Positions 1 through 9,954 of a stretch of 64,000 nt of DNA are shown here, piece after piece. The notes below the pieces were generated by a model, which was not told where the DNA came from, did not search any database, and was given only the letters and a program-made list of their open reading frames with translations. This DNA comes from an uncultured Alistipes sp. (lineage in GTDB: Bacteria; Bacteroidota; Bacteroidia; Bacteroidales; Rikenellaceae). Position 1 is the stretch's first letter. Every line of letters begins with the position of its first letter. A program made the translations under genes and the position numbers. Location: assembly GCA_947364365.1 (NCBI GenBank), contig CANASP010000001.1, positions 157,019-221,018 on the forward strand, in the 5' to 3' direction.

Positions 1-1844
1 GCATGCCCGAGGGCGAGACCCTCGCCGAGCGGTTCGCCGCCAATCTGAAAGACAACAACGTGCTTTCGCAGCGCGGTCTGGTGGAGATGTTCGACTCGAC
101 GATCGGCCGCTCGACGGTGCTCATGCCCTTCGGCGGGCGGACGCAGCGCAGCGAGACGCAGGTCTCGGTGCAGAAGCTCCCTGTCGACGGCTATACGACG
201 ACGGCCAGCATCATGGCCTTCGGCTACAACCCCTACGTGGCGTCGTGGAGCCCCTACCACGGGGCGGCCTACGCTGTGGTGGAGGCCGCGGCGAAGGTGG
301 TGGCCGCGGGTGCGCGCTACGACCGCATGCGCTACTCCTATCAGGAATATTTCGAGCGCATGACGCGCGAGGCGACCTCGTGGGGCAAGCCGCTGGGGGC
401 GCTGCTCGGTGCGCTGAAGATGCAGGTCGAGCTGGGGCTGCCCTCGATCGGCGGCAAGGACTCCATGTCGGGAACGTTCCAGGACATCGACGTCCCGCCC
501 ATGCTCATGGCCTTCGGCATCACGACCGTCGACGCGCGCACGGTCATCTCGCCCGACTTCAAGCAGGCCGGACACCGCATCTACCTGGTGCGCCACACGC
601 CGCTGGAGAACCGCATGCCCGACACCGCGCAGCTCAAGCGCAACTTCTCGCTGGTGAGCGACGCGATCGAGCGGGGCACGGTCGTGGCGGCCTGGTCGGT
701 GGGTTTCGGAGGCGTCGGCGAGGCGCTGGCCAAGATGGCCTTCGGCAACGAGGTGGGCGCCACGGTCACAATGGACGAGAAGAAACTCTATGAATACGCC
801 TACGGCTCGATCGTGGTCGAGACCACCGAGCCGCTCGATTTCCCCGCGGCGGAGCTGCTGGGCGAAACGGTGGCCGAGGCCGCGCTGACGGTCAACGGCG
901 TGCGCATGCCGCTCGACGGGCTCTACCGCGCCAATACCGAGAAGTTCGCCGCGGTCTACCCCGACAAGGGCGACAACCGCGCCGAGACGATGACGGCGAC
1001 CGCCGAGCGGCGCGCGTTCGTCTACCCGGGCGAGGCGGTCGAGCACCCGCGGGTCTTCATTCCCGTCTTCCCCGGTACCAACTGCGACTACGACACCGCC
1101 AAGGCCTTCCGTCGTGCGGGTGCCGAGGTCGAGATGGGCGTGCTGTGCAACCTTGGGGGCGACGACATCCTGCGCTCGATCGCGCGGATGAAGGAGCAGA
1201 TAAGCCGGGCCCACATCTTCGTGCTGGCGGGCGGCTTCTCGGCGGGCGACGAGCCCGACGGCAGCGCCAAGTTCATCGTGAACGTGTTGAACAACAAGGA
1301 TATCAAGGAGGAGATCCACGCGCTGCTCGACCGCGGCGGCCTGATCCTGGGCATCTGCAACGGTTTCCAGGCGCTGGTCAAGTCGGGCCTGCTGCCCTAC
1401 GGCCGTCTGGGCATGGTCACGGCGGCGTCGCCCACGCTCTTCCGCAACGACATCAACCGCCATATCTCGCAGATCGTCACGACGCGCGTGGCGTCGGTCA
1501 ACTCGCCCTGGCTGGCCGGGTTCGAGGTCGGCGACGAGCATGCGATCGCCGTGAGCCACGGCGAGGGCAAGTTCGTGGTGAGCGAGGAGCTGGCGCGCGA
1601 ACTCTTCGCCGCGGGGCAGGTCGCCTTCCAGTATGTCGACCCCTCGGGTCGTCCGACGGCCGAGGCGCCGTTCAACCCCAACGGTTCGTCGTACGCCATC
1701 GAGGGCATCGTCTCCCGCGACGGGCAGATCCTCGGCAAGATGGGCCACACCGAGCGCTGGGAGGAGCAGCTCTTCAAGAACATCGCCGGCAACAAGGAGC
1801 AGTCGCTGTTCCGCAATGCCGTGAACTATTTCCGTAAAAAATAA
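1..1844 (+). CDS. purL: Phosphoribosylformylglycinamidine synthase, C-terminal half (partial)
   Basis: ATP- and glutamine-dependent conversion of FGAR to FGAM in de novo purine synthesis. The window opens inside the gene, so only about 613 codons of a single-chain enzyme of roughly 1,230 residues are present; the first in-window ATG (base 3) is not the start. The first part belongs to the second AIRS-type ATP-binding half. From about residue 347 of the fragment there is a class I glutamine amidotransferase domain: nucleophile Cys452 in GICNGFQ and a His582-x-Glu584 pair in GHTER, so the glutaminase triad is complete. It is followed after 21 bp by purC in the same orientation, as part of one long purine operon. 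Confidence 0.97.
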   Translation, partial: MPEGETLAERFAANLKDNNVLSQRGLVEMFDSTIGRSTVLMPFGGRTQRSETQVSVQKLPVDGYTTTASIMAFGYNPYVASWSPYHGAAYAVVEAAAKVVAAGARYDRMRYSYQEYFERMTREATSWGKPLGALLGALKMQVELGLPSIGGKDSMSGTFQDIDVPPMLMAFGITTVDARTVISPDFKQAGHRIYLVRHTPLENRMPDTAQLKRNFSLVSDAIERGTVVAAWSVGFGGVGEALAKMAFGNEVGATVTMDEKKLYEYAYGSIVVETTEPLDFPAAELLGETVAEAALTVNGVRMPLDGLYRANTEKFAAVYPDKGDNRAETMTATAERRAFVYPGEAVEHPRVFIPVFPGTNCDYDTAKAFRRAGAEVEMGVLCNLGGDDILRSIARMKEQISRAHIFVLAGGFSAGDEPDGSAKFIVNVLNNKDIKEEIHALLDRGGLILGICNGFQALVKSGLLPYGRLGMVTAASPTLFRNDINRHISQIVTTRVASVNSPWLAGFEVGDEHAIAVSHGEGKFVVSEELARELFAAGQVAFQYVDPSGRPTAEAPFNPNGSSYAIEGIVSRDGQILGKMGHTERWEEQLFKNIAGNKEQSLFRNAVNYFRKK

Positions 1845-1865
1845 CCCAAAATATCGATTAAGACC

Positions 1866-2582
1866 ATGAAACAGCTCGAAATGCTCTACGAGGGCAAGGC
1901 AAAACAGGTATTCCTCACCGACGATCCCGACAAGATCATCATCCACTACAAGGATGCCGCCACGGCGTTCAACAACGTCAAGAAGGCGACGATCGAGAAC
2001 AAGGGCGTGCTGAACAACGCCATTTCGACCCTGATCTTCAAGGAGCTGCACAAGGCGGGCGTGAAGACCCACTACATCGAGACGATCAACGAGCGCGACC
2101 AGGTGTGCCGCAAGGTCGAGATCATTCCGCTGGAGGTGATCGTGCGCAACATCGTGGCCGGCTCGATGGCCCAGCGTCTGGGCATCGAGGAGGGCACGAA
2201 GCCCTCGAACGTGATCTTCGACATCTGCTACAAGAAGGACGAGCTGGGCGATCCGCTCATCAACGACCACCACGCCGTGGCGCTGGGCGCCGCGACCTAC
2301 GAGGAGCTCGCCGAGATCTACGCCATGACGGCCAAGATCAACGAGGTGTTGAAGGGCCTCTTCGCCAAGATGAACATCAACTTGGTCGACTTCAAGATCG
2401 AGTTCGGCAAGACCCGCGACGGCGAGATCGTGCTGGCCGACGAGGTGTCGCCCGACACGTGCCGCCTGTGGGACGCCACGACCAACGAGAAGCTCGACAA
2501 GGACCGTTTCCGCCGCGACCTGGGCAAGGTCCGCGAGGCCTACGAGGAGATTCTGGCCCGTCTTCAGCAAATCGCCGAGTAA
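1866..2582 (+). CDS. purC: SAICAR synthetase
   Basis: Phosphoribosylaminoimidazole-succinocarboxamide synthase joins aspartate to CAIR with ATP. At 238 residues it has the usual bacterial PurC length. It shows the N-terminal YEGKAKQVF strand-turn and the family signature [12 protein letters not shown] near residues 191-202, which holds substrate-contacting acidic residues. The ATG lies 21 bp after the purL stop and purF begins one base after the purC stop, so translation is probably coupled. No promoter is visible in the gap. Confidence 0.97.
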   Translation: MKQLEMLYEGKAKQVFLTDDPDKIIIHYKDAATAFNNVKKATIENKGVLNNAISTLIFKELHKAGVKTHYIETINERDQVCRKVEIIPLEVIVRNIVAGSMAQRLGIEEGTKPSNVIFDICYKKDELGDPLINDHHAVALGAATYEELAEIYAMTAKINEVLKGLFAKMNINLVDFKIEFGKTRDGEIVLADEVSPDTCRLWDATTNEKLDKDRFRRDLGKVREAYEEILARLQQIAE

Positions 2583-2583
2583 G

Positions 2584-3999
2584 ATGACCGAAAGAATGAG
2601 CGACCGCGAACTGCACGAGGAGTGTGGCGTTTTCGGCATCTTCGGTGTGAAGAACGCCGCGTCGCTGACCTACTACGGCCTGCATGCGTTGCAGCATCGC
2701 GGACAGGAGGGGTGCGGCATCGTCTGCGCCGACGAGCGGGGCGCGCTGCGCCGCGTGAAGGGCAACGGCCTGGTCACCGAGGTATTCAACGAGGAGAAGC
2801 TGGCGCAGCTGCCGGGCGACATGGCCATCGGCCACGTGCGCTACACGACGGCCGGAGGCGGCGGGATCGAGAACATCCAGCCCTTCCTGTTCCGCCACAA
2901 TTCGGGCGATTTCGCGCTGGCGCACAACGGCAACATCGTCAACTCGGTGCCGCTGCGCGAGTACCTCGAGAACCGGGGCAGCCTCTTCCAGTCGACCTCC
3001 GACAGCGAGATCCTGGCCCACCTGATCAAGAAGGAGACCAAGTTCCGCGACCGTCCGCGCATCTATGCCATCATCGACGCGCTGAACATGTTGGAAGGCG
3101 CCTTCGCCTTCGTCATCATGACGGCCAACCGCATCTACGCCTGCCGCGACAAGTACGGCCTGCGTCCGCTGGCCATCGGCCGGCTGGGCGACGGCTGGGT
3201 CGTGTCGAGCGAAACGTGCGCGTTCGACGTCATCGGCGCCGAGTACGTGCGCGACGTCGAGCCGGGCGAGATCGTCACGATCGACGGCAAGGGGCTGCGC
3301 AGCAGCGACTATTCGAAGTACAAGCGTCACGAGATGTGCTCGATGGAGTATATCTACTTCGCGCGTCCCGACAGCGACATCGAGGGGTGCAACGTCCACG
3401 CCTACCGCAAGGAGTCGGGCCGTCTGCTGTGGCAGGAGGCGCCGGCCGAGGCCGACATCGTGGTCGGCGTGCCCGATTCGAGCCTCAGCGCCGCGATGGG
3501 CTACGCCGAGGCGAGCGGGCTGCCCTACGAGATGGGCCTGATCAAGAACAAGTACATCGGCCGCACCTTCATCCAGCCCACGCAGGAGCTGCGCGAGAAG
3601 GGCGTGCGGATGAAGCTCTCGGCCGTGCATACGATCGTCAAGGGCAAGCGCGTGGCGCTCATCGACGACTCGATCGTGCGCGGCACGACCTCGCGCCGCA
3701 TCGTCACGATGCTCAAGGAGGCCGGCGCCTCGGAGGTGCACGTGCGCATCGCCTCGCCGGCGATGATCAGCCCCTGCTTCTACGGCGTCGACACCTCGAC
3801 CTACGACGAGCTGATCTCGGCGCGGATGGGCGTCGAAGGCGTCCGCGAGGCGATCGGGGCCGACTCGCTGGCCTTCCTCTCGCCCGAAGCGCTCTACAAG
3901 GCGGGCGACCGCAAGGAGCTCTGCACGGCCTGCTTCACGGCCCGTTACCCGACGGCGCTCTACACCTCGGTGCAGAATGCCAACAAGGACGGGAAGTAG
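2584..3999 (+). CDS. purF: Amidophosphoribosyltransferase (Fe-S, Bacillus type)
   Basis: Catalyses the first committed purine step: glutamine plus PRPP to phosphoribosylamine. The N-terminal Ntn glutaminase domain has its nucleophile at Cys14 in EECGVFG, so a 13-residue propeptide should be removed. The PRPP loop is ALIDDSIVRGTT. Cysteines 252, 398, 447 and 450 match in spacing the four [4Fe-4S] ligands of the B. subtilis enzyme (236, 382, 433, 436), so an oxygen-sensitive cluster is expected, which fits an anaerobe. The 471-residue length is normal. The start is one base after the purC stop; a second in-frame ATG four codons later (MSDRE) is possible. Confidence 0.97.
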   Translation: MTERMSDRELHEECGVFGIFGVKNAASLTYYGLHALQHRGQEGCGIVCADERGALRRVKGNGLVTEVFNEEKLAQLPGDMAIGHVRYTTAGGGGIENIQPFLFRHNSGDFALAHNGNIVNSVPLREYLENRGSLFQSTSDSEILAHLIKKETKFRDRPRIYAIIDALNMLEGAFAFVIMTANRIYACRDKYGLRPLAIGRLGDGWVVSSETCAFDVIGAEYVRDVEPGEIVTIDGKGLRSSDYSKYKRHEMCSMEYIYFARPDSDIEGCNVHAYRKESGRLLWQEAPAEADIVVGVPDSSLSAAMGYAEASGLPYEMGLIKNKYIGRTFIQPTQELREKGVRMKLSAVHTIVKGKRVALIDDSIVRGTTSRRIVTMLKEAGASEVHVRIASPAMISPCFYGVDTSTYDELISARMGVEGVREAIGADSLAFLSPEALYKAGDRKELCTACFTARYPTALYTSVQNANKDGK

Positions 4000-4010
4000 C
4001 CGCGCGGCAA

Positions 4011-4040
4011 GTTGAAAATCGAAAAGTTGAAAATTGAAAA
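4011..4040 (+). repeat. GTTGAAAAT-type A-rich repeat between purF and purM
   Basis: The 51-bp purF-purM gap carries GTTGAAAAT, then a spacer and GTTGAAAATTGAAAA: two close copies of a GTTGAAAA word. The same word family reappears around 29050 and 29239. No TAnnTTTG promoter element is seen here, so this looks like a dispersed intergenic repeat inside an operon rather than a promoter. Confidence 0.6.
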
Positions 4041-4050
4041 CCGATAATTC

Positions 4051-5076
4051 ATGGCACAATCCTATGAAAAGGCCGGCGTGAACCTCGAAGCCGGATACGA
4101 AGTGGTGCGACGCATCAAAAAACACGTGGCATCGACCGCGCGGCCGGGCGTGATGGGCAACATCGGCGCCTTCGGCGGCATGTTCGACCTTTCGGCGCTC
4201 GGCGTCAGGGAGCCGGTGCTCGTGAGCGGCACCGACGGCGTGGGCACGAAGCTCAAGCTGGCGTTCGAGATGGACAAGCACGACACGATCGGTATCGACG
4301 CCGTGGCGATGTGCGTCAACGACGTGCTGGCGCAGGGGGCCGAGCCGCTGGAGTTCCTCGACTACGTAGCCGTGGGCCGCAACGAACCCCAGAAGATCGA
4401 GGCGATCGTCGCCGGCGTGGCCGAAGGCTGCCGCCAGGCGGGTTGCGCCCTGGTGGGCGGCGAGACGGCCGAGATGCCCGGCATGTACACCGAGGGCGAG
4501 TACGACATCGCCGGCTTCACGGTGGGCGTGGTCGAGAAGTCGAAGCTCATCGACGGCTCCAAGGTCAAGGCGGGCGACGTGCTGGTGGGCATCGCCTCGA
4601 GCGGCGTGCACTCCAACGGCTTCAGCCTCGTGCGCAAGATCGTGGCCGACAACTGCCTCGACCTGCACCTTTCGTATCCCGAGCTGTCGCACAAGCAGCT
4701 GGGCGAGGTGCTGCTCACGCCCACGAAGATCTACGTGAAGCAGGTGCTGGAGGTGATCCGTCGCTGCGACGTCCACGGCATCAGCCACATCACCGGCGGC
4801 GGATTCGACGAGAACATCCCCCGCATCCTGCGCGACGGCCAGGGTATCGAGATCGAGGAGGGGTCGTGGGAGATCCTGCCCGTCTTCCGCTTCCTGGAGC
4901 AGTACGGCAAGGTGCCCCACCGCGAGATGTTCAACATCTTCAACATGGGCATCGGCATGGTCATCGCGCTCGACGCCGCGGAGGCCGACGAGGCGATCCG
5001 CATCCTCGCCGAGCAGGGCGAACGCGCTTCGGTCATCGGCCGCGTAACCGACACCGAGGGTGTCGTGATCCGTTAG
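4051..5076 (+). CDS. purM: Phosphoribosylformylglycinamidine cyclo-ligase (AIR synthetase)
   Basis: ATP-dependent ring closure of FGAM to AIR. The 341-residue protein is a typical PurM: N-terminal AIRS domain with [13 protein letters not shown], the ATP-binding [11 protein letters not shown] loop, and a C-terminal AIRS domain with [14 protein letters not shown]. The ATG lies 51 bp after purF, across the A-rich repeat. purN starts 4 bp after the stop. No missing residues were noticed. Confidence 0.97.
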   Translation: MAQSYEKAGVNLEAGYEVVRRIKKHVASTARPGVMGNIGAFGGMFDLSALGVREPVLVSGTDGVGTKLKLAFEMDKHDTIGIDAVAMCVNDVLAQGAEPLEFLDYVAVGRNEPQKIEAIVAGVAEGCRQAGCALVGGETAEMPGMYTEGEYDIAGFTVGVVEKSKLIDGSKVKAGDVLVGIASSGVHSNGFSLVRKIVADNCLDLHLSYPELSHKQLGEVLLTPTKIYVKQVLEVIRRCDVHGISHITGGGFDENIPRILRDGQGIEIEEGSWEILPVFRFLEQYGKVPHREMFNIFNMGIGMVIALDAAEADEAIRILAEQGERASVIGRVTDTEGVVIR

Positions 5077-5080
5077 CACG

Positions 5081-5650
5081 GTGCATCGGATCGCGGTCTT
5101 CGCCAGCGGCGAGGGGACCAATTTCGAGGCGATCGTCGCGGCCACGGAGCGGGGCGAGCTGGATGCCCGCGTGGCACTCGTGGTCTGCGACCGGCCCGGA
5201 GCCCGGGTCGTGGAGCGGGCTGCGGCCCATGGCGTGGAGACGTGGGTCTTCGCGCCGAAGGAGTGGGGCTCGAAGGAGGCCTACGAGCGCGAGATCGTCC
5301 GGCGGCTCGATGCCGCGGGGGTCGAGTTGGTCTGTCTGGCCGGCTACATGCGTATCGTGGGCGACACGCTGCTGGAGGCCTACGGCGGGCGGATCGTCAA
5401 CGTCCACCCGTCGCTGCTCCCGGCTTTCCGTGGGGCGCACGCCATCGAGCAGGCGCTCGCCTGCGGCGTGAAGGTCTTCGGCGTGACGATCCACTGGGTC
5501 GACGCCACGCTCGACGGCGGGCGGATCATCGCCCAGCGCGCCTTCGCCTACGAGGGCGGCGATGCGGCCGAGTTGGAGGCGCTGGTGCACGCCACGGAGC
5601 ATCCGCTCTACGTGGAGACGATCCGCCGCCTGCTGGAGGAGCGCGGATAG
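5081..5650 (+). CDS. purN: Phosphoribosylglycinamide formyltransferase
   Basis: 10-formyl-THF-dependent GAR transformylase (folate-dependent PurN rather than PurT). At 189 residues it is close to the usual length. The catalytic triad is Asn107, His109 (VNVHPSLLPAF) and Asp141 (HWVDATLDGG). The start is GTG at 5081, four bases after the purM TAG; no ATG lies in this frame at the expected position, and MHRIAVFASGEGTNF is the normal N terminus. The cofactor could come from FolD at the end of the same operon. Confidence 0.95.
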   Translation: MHRIAVFASGEGTNFEAIVAATERGELDARVALVVCDRPGARVVERAAAHGVETWVFAPKEWGSKEAYEREIVRRLDAAGVELVCLAGYMRIVGDTLLEAYGGRIVNVHPSLLPAFRGAHAIEQALACGVKVFGVTIHWVDATLDGGRIIAQRAFAYEGGDAAELEALVHATEHPLYVETIRRLLEERG

Positions 5651-5719
5651 CGGTCCGGCCTTCGAGAGAGCCGGTCGGCGTAATATAAATTAGACAGCTA
5701 AAATAAACGATAAAGATAT

Positions 5720-7249
5720 ATGCGAGCATTGATAAGCGTCAGCGACAAAACGGGCGTCGTTGACTTTGCGAAGGGCCTGCGCGAGCTGGGCTGGGAGGTG
5801 ATCGCCACGGGCGGCACGATGAAACTGCTGCTCGACAGCGGGGTCGAGGTAATCAACATCAGCGACGTGACGGGATTTCCCGAGATCTGCGACGGCCGCG
5901 TGAAGACACTGCACCCCAACGTCCACGGCGGCCTGCTGGCCCGCCGCGACGATCCCGAGCACCTGAAGGCGCTTCGGGACAACCACATCGAGTTCATCGA
6001 CATGGTGTGCGTCAACCTCTACCCGTTCCGCCAGACGATCGCCCGTCCCGACGTGAAGATGGAGGACGCGATCGAGAATATCGACATCGGCGGTCCGTCG
6101 ATGCTGCGCTCGGCGGCCAAGAACTGGGCCGACGTCACCGTCGTGTGCGATCCGGCCGACTACGGGCAGGTGCTCGACGAGCTCCGCGCGGAGGGCAACA
6201 CGGCGAAGGCGACGCGGCTGAAACTCTCGGCCAAGGCCTATACCCATACGGCCGAGTACGACGCCATGATCGCCACCTACATGCGCGCCCAGGCGGGGCT
6301 CGACGAGAAGCTCTTCCTCGAATTCGACCTGGTGCAGCCGCTGCGCTACGGCGAGAACCCTCACCAGAGCGCCAAGTTCTACCGCGAGGCGACGGCCGTG
6401 CCCTATTCGCTGGCCTTCGCCCGCCAGCTCCACGGCAAGGAGCTCTCCTATAACAACATCCAGGACGCCAACGCCGCCCTTTCGATCGTGCGCGAGTTCG
6501 ACGAGCCGTTCTGCGTGGGGTTGAAGCACATGAACCCCTGCGGCGCCGCGGTGGGCAAGGATGTCGTCGACGCCTGGACGAAGGCCTACGAGGCCGACAA
6601 GGTCTCGATCTTCGGCGGCATCGTCGCCACGAACCGTCCCCTGACGCGCGAGGCTGCCGAGCTGATGAAGCCCGTCTTCCTGGAGATCATCATGGCGCCG
6701 AAGTTCGAGGAGGGTGCGCTCGAAGTGCTCTGCACGAAGAAGAACCTGCGTCTGGTGGAGGTCGACATGACGCGCACGGAGGCTGCCCCCAAGCAGTACG
6801 TGAGCGTCAACGGCGGCCTGCTGGTGCAGGAGCTCGACGTCGCGACCCGGGAGGTCGAGGCCGCCATGTGCGTCACGGCTGCGAAGCCCACCGAGGAGCA
6901 GCTCTCCGATCTCAACTTCGCCTGGCGCATCGTCAAGCACGTGAAATCCAACGCCATCGTGGTGGTGAAGGAGGGCCGCACGCTGGGCGTGGGCGCCGGT
7001 CAGATGAACCGCATCGGCTCGGCCGAGATCGCGCTCAAGCAGGCGCGTGCCGCGGGCGAGACCGAGGGGCTCGTGCTGGCGTCGGACGGCTTCTTCCCCT
7101 TCGACGACTGCGTGACGCTGGCCGCGGAGTACGGCGTCGGGGCGATCGCCCAGCCGGGCGGTTCGGTACGCGACGAGGATTCGGTGAAGAAGGCCGACGC
7201 GTGCGGCATCGCGATGTGTTTCGTGGGCGAACGTCACTTCAAGCACTGA
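5720..7249 (+). CDS. purH: Bifunctional AICAR transformylase / IMP cyclohydrolase
   Basis: Performs the last two steps to IMP. The N-terminal MGS-like cyclohydrolase domain opens with ALISVSDKTGVVDFAKGL; the AICAR transformylase domain follows from about residue 200 and carries KHMNPCG, a variant of the conserved KHxNPCG active-site loop. The 509-residue length is normal. The 69-bp gap after purN is AT-rich near the start codon and holds a short weak CCGGC/GCCGG dyad, but no clear promoter. purD begins 5 bp after the stop. Confidence 0.97.
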   Translation: MRALISVSDKTGVVDFAKGLRELGWEVIATGGTMKLLLDSGVEVINISDVTGFPEICDGRVKTLHPNVHGGLLARRDDPEHLKALRDNHIEFIDMVCVNLYPFRQTIARPDVKMEDAIENIDIGGPSMLRSAAKNWADVTVVCDPADYGQVLDELRAEGNTAKATRLKLSAKAYTHTAEYDAMIATYMRAQAGLDEKLFLEFDLVQPLRYGENPHQSAKFYREATAVPYSLAFARQLHGKELSYNNIQDANAALSIVREFDEPFCVGLKHMNPCGAAVGKDVVDAWTKAYEADKVSIFGGIVATNRPLTREAAELMKPVFLEIIMAPKFEEGALEVLCTKKNLRLVEVDMTRTEAAPKQYVSVNGGLLVQELDVATREVEAAMCVTAAKPTEEQLSDLNFAWRIVKHVKSNAIVVVKEGRTLGVGAGQMNRIGSAEIALKQARAAGETEGLVLASDGFFPFDDCVTLAAEYGVGAIAQPGGSVRDEDSVKKADACGIAMCFVGERHFKH

Positions 7250-7254
7250 CGGCC

Positions 7255-8502
7255 ATGAAAGTACTCGTTATCGGTTCGGGCGGCCGCGAGCACGCCATCG
7301 TCGATGCGCTGTCGCGCTCGCCGCAGGTGGAGAAGATCTATTGCGCACCGGGCAATGCGGGCATCGCCCGCCAGGCCGAGTGCGTGGCGATAAAGGATAC
7401 GGAGGTCGGGCAGCTGCGCGACTTCGCCGCCCGGGAGGGCATCGGCCTCACGGTCGTGGGGCCCGAGGTGGCGTTGGCGGCGGGTGTCGCCGACGCCTTC
7501 AAGGCTGCCGGATTGCGTATCTTCGGCCCGACGAAGGCCGCGGCGCGCATCGAGGCGTCGAAGGAGTTCGCCAAGGAGCTCATGGCCAAATACGACATTC
7601 CCACGGCGGGCTTCCGCGCCTTCACCGACTACGACGAGGCGCGTGCCTACGTCGCCGCGCGTCCGCTGCCCGCAGTGCTCAAGTACGACGGCCTGGCCGC
7701 CGGTAAGGGGGTGGTGATCGCCCGGACGATGGAGGAGGCCGACGCGGCGCTGCGCGACATGCTCTGCGACGACAAGTTCGGCGAGGGCAAGGTCGTGGTG
7801 GAGGATTACCTCGAAGGGCCCGAGTTCTCGCTGCTCTGCTTCGTCTCGGGCGAGCGGGTGTGGCCGATGGTCCTCTCGCAGGACCACAAGCGCGCTTACG
7901 ACGGCGACGAGGGTCCCAACACGGGCGGCATGGGCGCCTATTCGCCCCTGCCCTTCATCACCGCCGAGGACGAGCGCTATGCCGTCGAGCGGATCATGCG
8001 CCCCGTAGCGGCGGCGATGGTCGCCGAGGGGTGTCCGTTCGAGGGCGTGCTTTACGGCGGTCTGATGAAGACGCGCGACGGGATCAAGGTCATCGAGTTC
8101 AACGCCCGCTTCGGCGATCCCGAGACCGAGGTGGTGCTGCCGCGGCTGAAGAGCGACATCGTCGACATCTTCTGCGCCGTGGCCGACGGCGGCGAGACCG
8201 AGCTCGAGTGGCACGACTTCGCCACGCTGGGCATCGTGCTCGCGTCGAAGGGCTATCCCGGCGATTACGAGAAGGGCCACGAGATCAAGGGGCTCGACCG
8301 TGTGGAGGGTACCGTCTACCACATGGGTACGAAGACCGACGGCGATCGGTTGCTGACCAACGGCGGCCGCGTGTTGTTCGTCGTGGGGCAGGGTGCGACC
8401 CTCGCCGAGGCGCGCGCGAAGGCGCTCGCCGACGTGGAGCGGATCGAATGCGACAACCTCTTCCACCGCACCGATATCGGACATTGGGCCCTCGACGATT
8501 GA
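7255..8502 (+). CDS. purD: Phosphoribosylamine-glycine ligase (GAR synthetase)
   Basis: ATP-grasp enzyme joining glycine to phosphoribosylamine. The start is ATG 7255 (MKVLVIGSGGREHAI), five bases after purH; an open frame extends further upstream but only through purH. The 415-residue product has the N-terminal GSGGREHA motif, ATP-grasp core with KYDGLAAGKGVVIA, and the metal-binding FNARFGDPETE. The TGA overlaps the next ATG (TGATG), implying translational coupling with the small membrane protein downstream. Confidence 0.97.
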   Translation: MKVLVIGSGGREHAIVDALSRSPQVEKIYCAPGNAGIARQAECVAIKDTEVGQLRDFAAREGIGLTVVGPEVALAAGVADAFKAAGLRIFGPTKAAARIEASKEFAKELMAKYDIPTAGFRAFTDYDEARAYVAARPLPAVLKYDGLAAGKGVVIARTMEEADAALRDMLCDDKFGEGKVVVEDYLEGPEFSLLCFVSGERVWPMVLSQDHKRAYDGDEGPNTGGMGAYSPLPFITAEDERYAVERIMRPVAAAMVAEGCPFEGVLYGGLMKTRDGIKVIEFNARFGDPETEVVLPRLKSDIVDIFCAVADGGETELEWHDFATLGIVLASKGYPGDYEKGHEIKGLDRVEGTVYHMGTKTDGDRLLTNGGRVLFVVGQGATLAEARAKALADVERIECDNLFHRTDIGHWALDD

Positions 8503-8972
8503 TGCGTCTTCCGAGCCTTGTTCGTCGCGAGTGGCACATCGTGTATCAGTTCCCGCTGGCTGTGGGGTTGATTACCGTGTTGAATCTCGTGGTGACGGTC
8601 TGGTGGGACTGGAGCGGTGTGGAAGGGACGATCGCTTTCGCTCTCAATACGGCCTGGATGCTGTTGCTGACCGTCGTGATGGTCGTCGTACTGGGAATCG
8701 CGGGGCTGCCGTTGCGGTTCGTCTACCGGCTGAATGACGGGTGGCGCCGGCGGTGGTGGTTGGCTCCCTGTGGAATGCTGGCCGGGTTGGCGATGTGCGC
8801 TGCGTCGTTCCATATCGGTGCGGGGGAACTTTGCGTCGAGGAGGGGCCGGCGCTCGCCGTCCCCAATCCGGCGTTGAGTATGGGCGGATTGTGGCTCGTC
8901 GGATTCTGTGCCCTGCATTTTTATATACCTTTCGAAATGATAATACGAGCGATATATGGCAAAAATAATTAG
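8502..8972 (+). CDS. Small four-helix membrane protein of unknown function in the purine operon
   Basis: A 156-residue protein I do not recognise. It has four hydrophobic segments (roughly residues 14-36, 43-70, 84-103 and 127-150), a basic loop RLNDGWRRRWW between the second and third, and a polar linker with CVEEGP. There is no signal peptide and no catalytic motif I can name. Its ATG overlaps the purD stop by one base and its 3' end overlaps folD by 17 bp, so it is tightly embedded in the operon. This suggests, without proving, a role near nucleotide or folate metabolism. Codon use is less GC-biased than in its neighbours. Confidence 0.8.
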   Translation: MRLPSLVRREWHIVYQFPLAVGLITVLNLVVTVWWDWSGVEGTIAFALNTAWMLLLTVVMVVVLGIAGLPLRFVYRLNDGWRRRWWLAPCGMLAGLAMCAASFHIGAGELCVEEGPALAVPNPALSMGGLWLVGFCALHFYIPFEMIIRAIYGKNN

Positions 8973-9807
8973 CGGAAAAGAACTTTCGGCCCGATTGAAG
9001 GCCGAGATGGCGGCCGAGGTGGCGACCTTCCCCGGGAAATACGGCCGCGTGCCCCATCTGGCGGTGATCCTCGTGGGCGAGGACCCCGGGAGCGTGAGCT
9101 ACGTGACGGGCAAGGCGAAGGCTTCGGCCGAGGTGGGCATCCGCAACACCACGATCCGCAAGCCCGCGACGATCACGGAGGAGGAGCTGTTGGAGATCAT
9201 CGCCGGCCTGAACGCCGACGACGGCGTCGACGGCATCCTCGTGCAGCTGCCGCTGCCGAAGCACATCGACGAGGAGCGGGTGATCGCGGCGATCGACAAG
9301 AGCAAGGATGTCGACGGCTTCCATCCGCTCAACGTGGCGGCGCTGTGGCAGAAGCAGCCCTGCACGCTGCCTTGCACCCCCAAGGGTATCATCAAGATGC
9401 TGAAAACGGCCGGCGTGGAGATCGCCGGCAAGCGCGCCGTGGTGATCGGCCGCAGCAACATCGTGGGACTTCCCGTCTCGAAACTGCTGCTCGACGAGAA
9501 CGCCACGGTGACGATGACCCACAGCCGCACGCGCGACTTGGCCGAGGAGACGCGCCGCGCCGAGATCCTCGTCGTGGCGATCGGCCGTCCGCGCTTCGTC
9601 ACGGCCGACATGGTCGCCGAGGGCGCCGTGGTGATCGACGTGGGTGTCAACCGCGACCCCGAGACTGGCAAGCTGTGCGGCGACGTCGACTACGCCGCCG
9701 TGGCCGAGAAGGCCTCGGTCATCACCCCCGTGCCGGGCGGTGTGGGGCCCATGACCATCTGTTGTTTGATGGAGAATACGATCGAGTGCTTCCTCCGCCG
9801 TTTTTGA
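8956..9807 (+). CDS. folD: Methylenetetrahydrofolate dehydrogenase / cyclohydrolase
   Basis: Bifunctional NADP-dependent enzyme interconverting 5,10-methylene-THF and 10-formyl-THF, the formyl donor for PurN and PurH; this explains its place at the end of the purine operon. The 283-residue protein shows the active-site YVTGK (Tyr49, Lys53), DGFHPLN, the nucleotide-binding GRSNIVGLPVSKLLL and the C-terminal PGGVGPMT. It starts 17 bp inside the preceding gene. A hairpin about 150 bp downstream probably ends the operon. Confidence 0.97.
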   Translation: MAKIISGKELSARLKAEMAAEVATFPGKYGRVPHLAVILVGEDPGSVSYVTGKAKASAEVGIRNTTIRKPATITEEELLEIIAGLNADDGVDGILVQLPLPKHIDEERVIAAIDKSKDVDGFHPLNVAALWQKQPCTLPCTPKGIIKMLKTAGVEIAGKRAVVIGRSNIVGLPVSKLLLDENATVTMTHSRTRDLAEETRRAEILVVAIGRPRFVTADMVAEGAVVIDVGVNRDPETGKLCGDVDYAAVAEKASVITPVPGGVGPMTICCLMENTIECFLRRF

Positions 9808-9954
9808 TTCTCACGGGCGCCTTTCGTGCCTCCTTGCCGTCCGAGACAGTCGCATACGCCGGTATGCTCCCGCCTCGCCCGACTGCGGTCGGCGCAAAAT
9901 CCGCTCCGCGATAATCGAAAAACGGGAGGTCGGCTTTCGACCGCGCCATACTGC

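Noticed and set aside
2392-5145. 917-codon antisense frame across purC, purF and purM
   Set aside because: Same reason: mirrors strongly conserved genes.
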